A stretch of DNA of 64,000 nt from the NCBI GenBank assembly GCA_039817385.1, contig JBCBVY010000004.1, positions 124,001 through 188,000 on the forward strand. Direction: 5' to 3'. A model generated the notes under the pieces. The model was not told the origin of the DNA and did no database searches. It saw only the letters and a program-made list of their open reading frames with translations. The translations under genes were made by a program, and so were the position numbers. This DNA is from JBCBCP01 sp039817385. Its GTDB lineage: Bacteria; Pseudomonadota; Alphaproteobacteria; Rhodobacterales; Rhodobacteraceae. This document shows positions 24,314 to 31,822 of this stretch, piece by piece. Numbering within the stretch: the stretch's first letter is position 1; every line of letters begins with the position of its first letter.

Positions 24314-24484
24314 CTATCCAAGAAAGGCTGCTACCCCAAACGCAGCCACTAGGATCGCTCCAACGGTGGTGAAGTCGTGGATGACGAAAGCGCGGTACAT
24401 GTCGGCTCGCAGTTCCAGAACATCCGTTCGAACCATATTTACATCGGCTCGCGTTGCTAGATCACTGATGATTGACGTGTTCAT
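24314..24484 (-). CDS. Short DUF1640-like membrane protein
   Basis: The 56-residue product from MNTSIISDLATRADVNMVRT has a short charged helix (VLELRADMYRAF) and a C-terminal membrane helix (TTVGAILVAAFGVAAFLG). It looks like a truncated version of the protein at 23811-24044, with the same soluble-helix/tail-anchor plan. The start at 24484 was chosen because upstream extension adds no family-like sequence. Genes at 24314, 24078 and 23811 are probably one operon. Confidence 0.55.
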   Translation of the reverse strand: MNTSIISDLATRADVNMVRTDVLELRADMYRAFVIHDFTTVGAILVAAFGVAAFLG

Positions 24485-24787
24485 AAGTGTCGGAATTCTA
24501 GCATAGAAAGCCGAATTTGTCAGGCAAGCGGCGGGCAGCCCTAGCGGCTTCGCCATGACGCGCTGTGTGCCATTCTTAGCCGCGTGTTCAGCAAAGGTGG
24601 GGGTTACTTCGTTTTTGGTTGGAAAAGGGCGTAGCGTGGTATTTTAGGCCTCTGGGCGGGTGTTTTCATCGCTGTTCGGCCCATCTTTAACCACCGCACC
24701 AGACCAAGCCTTTCCGAATTTTTATTCGAGAATTTGTTTATCTGTTTTTGTTTTAGTCTCAGCGTCTTAGTACTTGCTTATAGTAGT
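24485..24787. other. AT-rich gene-free region beside the iterons
   Basis: About 300 bp with a pronounced AT-rich stretch (for example ttttattcgagaatttgtttatctg near 24719-24743). No gene is seen. AT-rich DNA flanking iterons is a usual feature of plasmid origins, where it is the melting region. Confidence 0.5.
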
Positions 24788-24871
24788 CGGTAAACCTTAC
24801 CGGCCTGCAACGGTAAATCTTACCGAACTGGGTGTCCCATTCTTACCGATCTAGAACGGTAATTCTTACCG
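24788..24871. repeat. Four iterons with exact 23-bp period (candidate origin of replication)
   Basis: The 15-bp palindrome cggtaa-N3-ttaccg occurs at 24788-24802, 24811-24825 and 24857-24871. A degenerate copy with only its right half (ttaccg) is at 24834-24848. All four start exactly 23 bp apart, about two helical turns, so bound proteins would lie on one DNA face. With the adjacent winged-helix gene and AT-rich stretch this resembles an iteron-type plasmid origin. Confidence 0.8.
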
Positions 24872-24894
24872 GTCTGGTCTGGAACGTTCGCGCC

Positions 24895-25284
24895 CTAGGC
24901 AGCGTCGGCCTGTTCTCGCTCCAGCTCCTTTTGCACCTCTTTCAACACCGGTGCTTCGTCGTTGATGACGTAGATGTTGTGCAACCCACGCCCCTGCTTC
25001 TTCACCTCGATCATGCCCAGGTCTTGTAGCTCCGCCAAATACTTGCGGATCGATTTTTCATTGGTGCCGATGTCGCGCGCCAGTCTCTCTTGCGCCGGAA
25101 AGCAGAAACCATCCTGCCACGCGTAGTCGAGCAAAGTTGCAAAGGTGATCTTCGCCATCGGAGAGATACGCTTGCCCGCGCGGATCACGACGCGCGGCAA
25201 CTGAGCAAAGCCGCTCGCCAGAAGCGGGTTGGCTTTTTTGAAGCGCACGGTGCGCGCCTTCATGAGCTCTTCCATCGATGCCAT
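24895..25284 (-). CDS. Winged-helix (HTH_36-like) protein, putative replication initiator or iteron-binding regulator
   Basis: The 129-residue protein reads MAKITFATLLDYAWQDGFCF then PAQERLARDIGTNEKSIRKY and LAELQDLGMIEVKKQGRGLH, a typical HTH_36 winged helix as found in plasmid replication proteins. The C-terminus is a charged helix. Four iterons lie 24 bp beyond its stop, on the 3' side. It is followed upstream by another plasmid-like gene 9 bp away, so the two are probably one operon. Whether it initiates replication or only regulates is not shown by the sequence. Confidence 0.65.
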   Translation of the reverse strand: MASMEELMKARTVRFKKANPLLASGFAQLPRVVIRAGKRISPMAKITFATLLDYAWQDGFCFPAQERLARDIGTNEKSIRKYLAELQDLGMIEVKKQGRGLHNIYVINDEAPVLKEVQKELEREQADAA

Positions 25285-25293
25285 ATCTAAGAA

Positions 25294-26130
25294 TTATACC
25301 CCACCCCACGTGCGGCGCGGTTGTTGATAGCTGTGGGTTTCGGTGGACTTCTGCGGTGCAGGTTCTTCGGTTTGCGTAGGCGCTTGCGTCTCTGCATATC
25401 GCACCGGCTCAGCATCTTGATCACGGATCACTACCCCGCCTAGGGCCAATGCTTTGTTCGCCTCGGCCTGCAACTCGAAGCTCCGCACAACCCGGTCGAT
25501 GGTCTTCAGCGCCTCATCGGTTGACGTAGCGCGCCGCTCGACCTCGGCCTGCGCTTTACTGAGTTGGTCACGCAAGAATGCGATCTCTTCGTCCCTGTCT
25601 CTCAGCCGCTCGCGCACTTCTTCGAGGACATTCGACGACACCTCCAGCTTCCGGGCTTCGTGCGCACCGGTGCGCACCGGTTCGGACATATCCGCACTCG
25701 GTTCGCTTTGTTGTTCTTCAGTTTCAGAAACGGAAGTCGCTTGTGAGGTGGTCGCACCCGTGCGAACGGGTTCGGACGTGTTCGCCAAGTCTTGCTTGTC
25801 ATCTTGAACAGAAACGGTGCGCACCAGTTCGGACGTGTTCGCACCAGACAGGGACAATTCCTGATCGACCTTGCGGGCGAGGGAAGCCTTCTCGATCTTC
25901 CACCGGTAGCTCCACATCGTGTCTTCACGGCGCACAATGATGTCAGCATCTTCTTTGTTGTAGGAACGTTCAGCCCATTTGCGCAGTGTCTTGGGCGTGC
26001 GCGAGAGGCCGCGATCCGCACAGAAGGCAACCGCCTCATCGACGGTCAGCCACTCATATTCTAAGGGGTTTTCAGGGGTTCGCACCGGTTCGGAAAGGTG
26101 CGTACCGGTGTGGTTTGTCGGCGTATTCAT
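25294..26130 (-). CDS. MerR-like HTH and coiled-coil protein with repeated SEPVRT motif
   Basis: The 278-residue protein has an N-terminal helix-turn-helix-like segment (LTVDEAVAFCADRGLSRTPKT then LRKWAERSY), a disordered middle, and a coiled coil (about 165-235: NVLEEVRERLRDRDEEIAFL, QLSKAQAEVERR). The peptide SE(P/L)VRT occurs four times (near residues 13, 99, 117 and 148). The matching DNA is also conserved at 25670, 25760, 25817 and 26078. It resembles plasmid proteins encoded next to initiators. Partition or replication-accessory roles are possible. No ParA-type ATPase is present. Confidence 0.6.
   Translation of the reverse strand: MNTPTNHTGTHLSEPVRTPENPLEYEWLTVDEAVAFCADRGLSRTPKTLRKWAERSYNKEDADIIVRREDTMWSYRWKIEKASLARKVDQELSLSGANTSELVRTVSVQDDKQDLANTSEPVRTGATTSQATSVSETEEQQSEPSADMSEPVRTGAHEARKLEVSSNVLEEVRERLRDRDEEIAFLRDQLSKAQAEVERRATSTDEALKTIDRVVRSFELQAEANKALALGGVVIRDQDAEPVRYAETQAPTQTEEPAPQKSTETHSYQQPRRTWGGV
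25670..26094. repeat. Four dispersed 17-18-bp repeats inside the coiled-coil gene
   Basis: Copies of gt(g/t)cg(c/a)acc(g/a)gttcgga lie at 25670-25687, 25760-25777, 25817-25834 and 26078-26094, all in the same reading frame (encoding SE-P/L-VRT in reverse). The first copy is preceded by an extra gtgcgcaccg. They could be peptide repeats, protein-binding sites within the gene, or both. Confidence 0.65.
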
Positions 26131-26161
26131 ATGTGGTTCAGTCTACCACGGGAAAGCGGCT

Positions 26162-27376
26162 TTAGCTCTGTCCGGTCAGAAACTCCGCCCACTGATCCAA
26201 CAGCACCCGCCGCTTTTCGAGCAAGTCGCTACGCTGATACGCACGCTCAACCTCGCTACCAACCTAGTGCCCGAGCGCGGTCTCTTTCACCTCATAAGGG
26301 GTATCGGTTTGCTCTTCGACCCACGTCCGAAACGTCGCGCGAAACCCGTGCGGTCGAGCTTTCAATTTCTCGCGATCCATCAGTCTTGCCATCGCCGCGT
26401 CACTCATGGCGACGCCGCTCGGGGAAGGGAACAGATACTCGGCACCGGCAATGATCGGGCGGTCGGAGACAACTTTCAGAGTTTCCGCACTAAGCGGAAC
26501 ACGGTGTCGCGCGCCGGTTTTTGTTCGCTTGCTGTCGAGCGTCCAAACGTCTCCTTCGATTTCTTCTTCGGTCGCAAACCGCACTTCGCTCGTGCGCGTA
26601 ACCGTCAGGATCATGAACCGCAGAGCATAGGCGGACGGATAGTTCTGCGTCGCCAGATGGTGATAAAATGCCGGGGCTTCTTGGTAGGGGAGTGAGGGGA
26701 TGTGCTTCACCTCATGCCGCCGTTTTCCTAGCAACGCTTGCGCCTTCATCACGGCTTGCAAATCGACGTCCAGCCCGAGGGCGGCGGCGTGCTTTAGCGT
26801 GAGGTTCATCCGGTTCATCGCTTTGCGCGCTGTGTCGGCTTTGGTGTGCCAGATCGGCCCAAGGTTTTTCTTGAGCACATGCTGATCGACGTCTTCGATC
26901 GCCATCTTTCCGATCTTGGGAATGACGTGCACGTTCAGAGGTGAGAGCCAGCGGCCACCCACACCATCGTTTTTTAGCTCGGCTTGTTTGGCCTCGTAGC
27001 ACTGCTTTATGGCTTCTTCGACGGTGAGGCGATTGGCTCGTCGCCGCGCTGCTTTTCGCAAGGCAATCGGATCAATCCCGTCGCGCACCTTGAATCGCGC
27101 CATCGCCGCGCGCTCTCTGGCCTCCGCAATGGTCACGTCGGGCCATCGACCCAGACCCATCTCCCGACGACGGCCCTCGTGTACCAGACGCAAAATCCAA
27201 TTGCCGGTCGCTTTGCTGCGCTTCACCAGCATGAGACCCTGGCCATCAAAATGCTTGCCTGGGCCAAGCGCCTTGGCGCGCATCTGGGTTAAGACATTGA
27301 TGTTGGTCAACTCGGCAACCTCCGCGCGAAAAAGGGAACCGAACAAGGGAACTAACTTTTGCCATCTCAGGCCCAC
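26162..27376 (-). pseudogene. int: P4-type tyrosine integrase interrupted by in-frame TAG
   Basis: The frame from 27376 encodes a DUF4102-type N-terminus (GPGKHFDGQGLMLVKRS), core-binding domain and catalytic domain with the first Arg (TVTRTSEVRFA) and HGFRATFRTW containing the second. It then hits TAG at 26264-26266 right after ALGH. Reading through, the same frame continues VGSEVERAYQRSDLLEKRRV to TAA at 26162, which supplies the catalytic Tyr (ERAYQR) and the normal C-terminus. One CAG-to-TAG change would explain it, since HQVG is a common sequence at this point. The truncated product lacks the nucleophile. A start nearer 27310 (TTG) would suit the family N-terminus better. Confidence 0.85.
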
Positions 27377-27822
27377 CCTTCGACGTTTTTCTAGTCCACC
27401 ATATTGCCTACCTTATATTTTTTCAAACGTCGAAACCAGAAACCGAACAATATCAGCGCTCAAAAACCACCTTTTACACCACCGCAATGCACGCGCTACT
27501 ATGGGTATGTATGGTTCAAGTGGTTTTTGGCCCAAAAATTTTCGTAAGCGCCCACAACCACATGTTTACTATGAGAAAAAGTGATCTCTGGCCTGAATGC
27601 CCCTACGGGGTACCACCTTCTCCACCAATCCATTGCAAGCTAGCCTCCTTCCGCGATGGCAGGAGTGTTGTCGTTGCTTGCGGTCGCGCACCAGGCGCCT
27701 TAGCGGCCTAGGTGGCCCCTGTTTGATCAAACAAAGCGCAGGACTAGCAACAGTTCAGCGCCAGTTCCACGAGGCTTGGACGGATCAGGCCTTGCGCCGT
27801 CCTCCTGTCCAGCAGCAGCCCC
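27377..27822. other. Right end of the element and junction to chromosome
   Basis: No gene is recognised. Bases 27377-27599 are AT-rich and include caaaaaccacc near 27460 facing gtggtttttgg near 27521, possible arm-type integrase or AlpA sites. After attR (27600-27617) the sequence is GC-rich chromosomal spacer leading to the end of hutU. Confidence 0.5.
27600..27617 (+). repeat. attR: 18-bp copy of the tRNA-Glu 3' end
   Basis: cccctacggggtaccacc is identical to 7624-7641. The next bases differ on both sides, so this defines the right boundary. The integrase reading frame starts 224 bp inside it. Confidence 0.9.
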
Positions 27823-29490
27823 TCACCCAAGGATTCCGGGCAAATTCAAACCCTGTTGCCGGGCACAGTCCAGCGCATCCTCGTACCCCGCATCGGCGTG
27901 GCGCATGACACCCGTTGCCGGGTCGTTCCACAGGACGTTGGCGATGCGCCGGTCCGCATCCTCGGTCCCGTCACAGCAAATAACCATGCCCGAATGCTGG
28001 GAAAAGCCCATGCCAACACCGCCCCCGTGGTGCAGCGAAACCCACGTCGCTCCTGATGCGACGTTCAGCATCGCGTTGAGCAGCGGCCAGTCGGACACCG
28101 CGTCGCTGCCGTCTTTCATGGCCTCGGTCTCGCGGTTGGGACTCGCGACCGAGCCGGAATCGAGATGATCGCGCCCGATGACCACCGGCGCGGACAGCTC
28201 GCCTGTTCGCACCATCTGGTTGAAGGCCAGCCCCAGCTTGTCCCGCACACCCAGCCCAACCCAGCAGATCCGCGCGGGCAACCCCTGAAAGCTGATCCGC
28301 GCGCGCGCCATATCGAGCCAGTTGTGCAGGTGTGGGTCGTCCACCAACTCCTTCACCTTGGCGTCGGTCTTGTAGATATCCTCCGGATCGCCCGACAGCG
28401 CGCACCAGCGAAACGGGCCAACGCCGCGGCAAAACAGCGGGCGGATATAGGCCGGCACGAAGCCCGGGAAGGCAAAGGCGTTCTCAAGCCCCTCCTCCAG
28501 CGCGACCTGGCGGATGTTGTTGCCATAATCGAGCGTGGGCACGCCCGCGTTCCAGAAATCGACCATCGCCGCGACATGGGTCTTCATGCTCGCGCGCGCG
28601 GCGGCCTCCACCGCTTTGGGCGCGCTTTCCTGCTTTGCGCGCCATTCGGCAACGGTCCAGCCTTGCGGAAGATAGCCGTGGATCGGATCGTGGGCCGAGG
28701 TCTGGTCGGTTACGATATCGGGCTTCACGCCTCGGCGGACCAGTTCGGGAAACACATCCGCCGCATTGCCAATCAAGGCGACGGATTTGGCCGCGCCCGC
28801 CTTGGTCCACGCGTCGATCATGGCAAGCGCCGCGTCCAGATCATGCGTCTTTTCATCGACATAGCGTGTGCGCAGGCGGAAGTCGGCCCGCGTCTCGTCA
28901 CATTCAACGGCCAGGCAGCAGGCCCCGGCCATCACCGCCGCGAGCGGCTGTGCACCGCCCATCCCGCCAAGACCCCCGGTCAGGATCCAGCGGCCTTTCA
29001 GGTCGCCGCCGTAGTGTTGGCGCCCCGCCTCCATGAAGGTCTCATAGGTGCCCTGGACGATGCCCTGCGTGCCGATATAAATCCACGACCCCGCTGTCAT
29101 CTGGCCATACATGGCCAGTCCGCGCTTATCCAACTCATTGAAATGGTCCCAATTGGCCCAGTTCGGCACGAGGTTGGAATTGGCGATCAGCACACGCGGC
29201 GCATCGGCATGGGTGCGGAAGATGCCCACCGGCTTGCCCGATTGCACCAGCAGCGTCTGATCTGCTTCAAGCTCCTGGAGGCTGGACACGATGGCGTCGA
29301 AATCCTCCCATGTGCGCGCCGCCCGCCCGATGCCTCCGTAGACGACCAACTCATGCGGGTTCTCGGCCACGGCGGGATGCAGGTTGTTCATCAACATCCG
29401 CATCGGCGCCTCGGTCAGCCAGCTTTTTGCGCTGATGTCCGGGCCAGTGGGCGGGTAGACATCGCGCTGGTTGTGCCGTGGATCGGTCAT
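27823..29490 (-). CDS. hutU: Urocanate hydratase
   Basis: Converts urocanate to imidazolone propionate using tightly bound NAD+ as electrophile, the second step of histidine breakdown. The 555-residue length is standard. Visible motifs are ENPHELVVYGGIGRAAR (about 43-59), the NAD-binding GGLGGMGGAQPLAAV (near 173), and the catalytic-Cys region RPLFCRGVGPFRW (about 405). The C-terminal SLHHGGGVGMGFSQHSGMV is diagnostic. It is the last gene of the hutIHGU operon and overlaps hutG by 4 nt. Confidence 0.98.
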   Translation of the reverse strand: MTDPRHNQRDVYPPTGPDISAKSWLTEAPMRMLMNNLHPAVAENPHELVVYGGIGRAARTWEDFDAIVSSLQELEADQTLLVQSGKPVGIFRTHADAPRVLIANSNLVPNWANWDHFNELDKRGLAMYGQMTAGSWIYIGTQGIVQGTYETFMEAGRQHYGGDLKGRWILTGGLGGMGGAQPLAAVMAGACCLAVECDETRADFRLRTRYVDEKTHDLDAALAMIDAWTKAGAAKSVALIGNAADVFPELVRRGVKPDIVTDQTSAHDPIHGYLPQGWTVAEWRAKQESAPKAVEAAARASMKTHVAAMVDFWNAGVPTLDYGNNIRQVALEEGLENAFAFPGFVPAYIRPLFCRGVGPFRWCALSGDPEDIYKTDAKVKELVDDPHLHNWLDMARARISFQGLPARICWVGLGVRDKLGLAFNQMVRTGELSAPVVIGRDHLDSGSVASPNRETEAMKDGSDAVSDWPLLNAMLNVASGATWVSLHHGGGVGMGFSQHSGMVICCDGTEDADRRIANVLWNDPATGVMRHADAGYEDALDCARQQGLNLPGILG

Positions 29491-30284
29491 GTCGGGTCTC
29501 CGGTCAGGGCGCGTTGCGCCAGGGTTTCAAGAATACGCGCCAGAAGGGGGCGAAGCGCAGCAGCCCGGGCCGTGTCATAGCCCCACGGCGGCGCTTCGGT
29601 GGATAGATAGGTGGATTGCGCCAGTTCCATCTGGAGGGCGTGCCAGCCCTGCCCGGGCCGCCCGTAGTGCCGGGTGGTCCACCCCCCTTTGAAACGGCCG
29701 TTGAGCACCGTGCTGTACCCCGAAGCGGCGCGGCACAGTGCGTGCACGGCGGTCTCAAAGCACGGCGCGCAGCTGGTGCCGTCTGCGGTGCCGATGTTCA
29801 AATCGGGTAGCCTGCCCTCGAACAGAAACGGGATCGCGCCGCGGATCGAATGGCAATCGTAAAGCACCGCGCACCCGTGCAGCGCGTGAACGCGCGCCAT
29901 CTCCGCCTCCAGCGCCGCGTGGTAGGGCGCGTGGTAGCCGGCGCGTCGCGCCTCAATCTCGGCTGCCTCCGGCGGCGTGTTCCAGATCGGGCGGCCATCG
30001 AAATCCGTGCGCGGTACAAGGCCCGTGGTGTTCTGCCCGGGGTAGAGGCTGGTGCCCGCGGGATCGCGATTAGGATCAATGACATAGCGGTGGAAGGTTG
30101 CGCGCACGATGGTCGCGCCCTCCAAAAGCCCGTCATAAAGCGTGTGCACGTGCCAATCTGTATCCGCCAGCGTACGGCCCACTGCGTTCAGCCGCGCCGC
30201 AATGTGCTTTGGAACATACGTACCCGTATGCGGGATACCGAGCACAACCGGCCCATCCCCGCGTGTCACCTCCACCGGCGTCAT
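29487..30284 (-). CDS. hutG: N-formylglutamate deformylase
   Basis: Hydrolyses N-formylglutamate to glutamate and formate, the last step of the five-step pathway. The 265-residue protein shows the zinc-carboxypeptidase-like family motifs IPHTGTYVP (17-25), DTDWHV (42-47), HRYVIDPNRDP (65-75) and LYDCHSIRG (141-149). The presence of HutF nearby fits this route rather than direct formamide release. Overlaps of 4 nt join it to hutH and hutU. Confidence 0.95.
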   Translation of the reverse strand: MTPVEVTRGDGPVVLGIPHTGTYVPKHIAARLNAVGRTLADTDWHVHTLYDGLLEGATIVRATFHRYVIDPNRDPAGTSLYPGQNTTGLVPRTDFDGRPIWNTPPEAAEIEARRAGYHAPYHAALEAEMARVHALHGCAVLYDCHSIRGAIPFLFEGRLPDLNIGTADGTSCAPCFETAVHALCRAASGYSTVLNGRFKGGWTTRHYGRPGQGWHALQMELAQSTYLSTEAPPWGYDTARAAALRPLLARILETLAQRALTGDPT

Positions 30285-31822
30285 GCCGCCGCCCGCCGAA
30301 TGAAGGGCGGCAGCGCCACGCTATCGGCAAGCGCCCCGCCCCGCACCAGCTGTGCGGCGGCCTCAATATCCGGCGCCATGTAGCGATCCTCTGCCAGCGC
30401 GGGGATCTCGGCGCGCAGCACCGCGATCGCGCGGCGCAGGGGCGCGCTGGTTTGCAGCGGAGCGCGAAATTCGATCCCTTGCGCGGCGCACATCGCCTCC
30501 ACCCCAAGGATCACCGACAGGTTCTCATTCATCCGTGCCAGGCGCCGCGCCGCGTGCGCAGCCATGCTGACGTGATCCTCTTGATTGGCAGAGGTCGGCG
30601 TGCTGTCGGTCGTGCACGGGTTGGCCAGGTGTTTGTTCTCGCTCATCAGCGCGGCGGTTGTGACCTCGGCAATCATGAAACCCGAATTCAACCCCGGCAC
30701 CGGCGTCAGGAATGGCGGCAGATCGAAACTGAGAGTGGGATCAACCATCAACGCCACGCGGCGCTGCACGATGGCGCCGATTTCCGACAGAGCAAGGGCA
30801 ATCTGGTCCGCGGCAAAGCCCACAGGCTCGGCATGGAAATTGCCGCCCGAGACGATCACGCCCTCGTTCACCAGCACCAGCGGGTTGTCGGTCACCGCGT
30901 TCGCTTCAACCTCCAGCGTCGCGGCGGCGGCGTGCAGCAGGTCATAGGCTGCGCCCGTCACCTGCGGCTGACAGCGGATGCAATAGGGATCCTGCACGCG
31001 GGTGTCGGCCTCCCGGTGGCTCTCGCGAATTTCCGAGCCCTCCATGAGCGCCCGCTGGGCGCGGGCCACCTCGATCTGGCCGCGGTGGCCGCGCAAGGTG
31101 TGGATGGCCGCGTGCAGCGGCGCGGTCGAGCCCATGATGGCATCGGTGGACAGCGCGCAGGTCAGCACGCAGGCCGCTGCATTGGCGAACGCACCCCAAA
31201 GCCCCGTCAACGCGCAGGCGGTCGAAAACTGCGTGCCATTGATCAGCGCCAGCCCCTCTTTCGCCCCTAGCGTGATCGGCGCCAGACCCGCACGGGCCAG
31301 CGCCGTGGCGGCGGGCATCCGCGCGCCCTCAAAGACCGCCTCGCCCTCCCCGATCATCGCCGCCGCCATATGGGCCAGCGGGGCAAGATCGCCCGACGCC
31401 CCGACGGAGCCTTGCACGGGCACCACTGGGGTGACCCCGCGGGCCAGCATTTCTTCGATCAGCGCGACGGTGCCAAGCGCCACGCCCGACGCCCCACGCC
31501 CGACCGACAGCAGCTTGAGCGCCATCATCAGCCGGGTGGCCGGCAGGTCGAGCGGCTCTCCGACGCCGCAGCAATGGGACAGGATCAAGTTGCGCTGAAG
31601 CTGCGCGCAATCCGCCGCTGCAATCTTGACCGAAGCCAGCTTGCCAAAGCCGGTATTGACGCCGTAGACGGCGTATTCCGCCGCCGCGGCCTGCGCGACA
31701 AGCGCCGCGGCCGCCTCAACCCCGGGCCGCGCGGACGGGTCCAGCCGTGCCGCCGCGCCCTCCGCCCAGATGCGATGCAACTGCGACAAGCGCGCCGCGC
31801 CGGGGGTGAGCGTGACGGTCAT
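30281..31822 (-). CDS. hutH: Histidine ammonia-lyase
   Basis: Removes ammonia from L-histidine to give trans-urocanate. From ATG 31822, which overlaps the hutI stop as ATGA, the enzyme is 513 residues. The MIO-forming triad Ala142-Ser143-Gly144 is intact in GSVGASGDLAPLAH, at the same numbers as in the characterised Pseudomonas enzyme. YGVNTGFG (53-60) supplies the catalytic Tyr, and TDNPLV and NGGNFH-like VSGGNFHAEPVGF follow. An upstream in-frame ATG at 31909 would run into hutI and is rejected. Confidence 0.98.
   Translation of the reverse strand: MTVTLTPGAARLSQLHRIWAEGAAARLDPSARPGVEAAAALVAQAAAAEYAVYGVNTGFGKLASVKIAAADCAQLQRNLILSHCCGVGEPLDLPATRLMMALKLLSVGRGASGVALGTVALIEEMLARGVTPVVPVQGSVGASGDLAPLAHMAAAMIGEGEAVFEGARMPAATALARAGLAPITLGAKEGLALINGTQFSTACALTGLWGAFANAAACVLTCALSTDAIMGSTAPLHAAIHTLRGHRGQIEVARAQRALMEGSEIRESHREADTRVQDPYCIRCQPQVTGAAYDLLHAAAATLEVEANAVTDNPLVLVNEGVIVSGGNFHAEPVGFAADQIALALSEIGAIVQRRVALMVDPTLSFDLPPFLTPVPGLNSGFMIAEVTTAALMSENKHLANPCTTDSTPTSANQEDHVSMAAHAARRLARMNENLSVILGVEAMCAAQGIEFRAPLQTSAPLRRAIAVLRAEIPALAEDRYMAPDIEAAAQLVRGGALADSVALPPFIRRAAA

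Larger units (their letters stand above)
7624..27617. mobile_element. 20-kb integrated element (ICE or integrated plasmid) in tRNA-Glu
   Basis: The element is bounded by an identical 18-bp sequence (cccctacggggtaccacc) at 7624-7641, inside the 3' end of tRNA-Glu, and at 27600-27617. A P4-type tyrosine integrase lies next to the right boundary, as expected. The content differs from the flanks: lower GC, defence, toxin, mobilisation, addiction and replication genes, and no core metabolism. recJ-tRNA-Glu on the left and hut genes on the right would be neighbours without it. The integrase is nonsense-interrupted, so the element may no longer excise by itself. Confidence 0.9.

Noticed and set aside
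24788..24871. Regularly spaced repeats as a possible CRISPR array
   Set aside because: The unit is 15 bp with 8-bp spacers, one copy is degenerate, and no cas genes are present. Exact 23-bp helical phasing points to iterons. No CRISPR array was seen in the window.
26264..26266. TAG in the integrase as a pyrrolysine codon, given a nearby MttB-family gene
   Set aside because: The MttB-family gene has no in-frame TAG, there are no pyl genes in the window, and the integrase position is normally Gln. A nonsense change is simpler.
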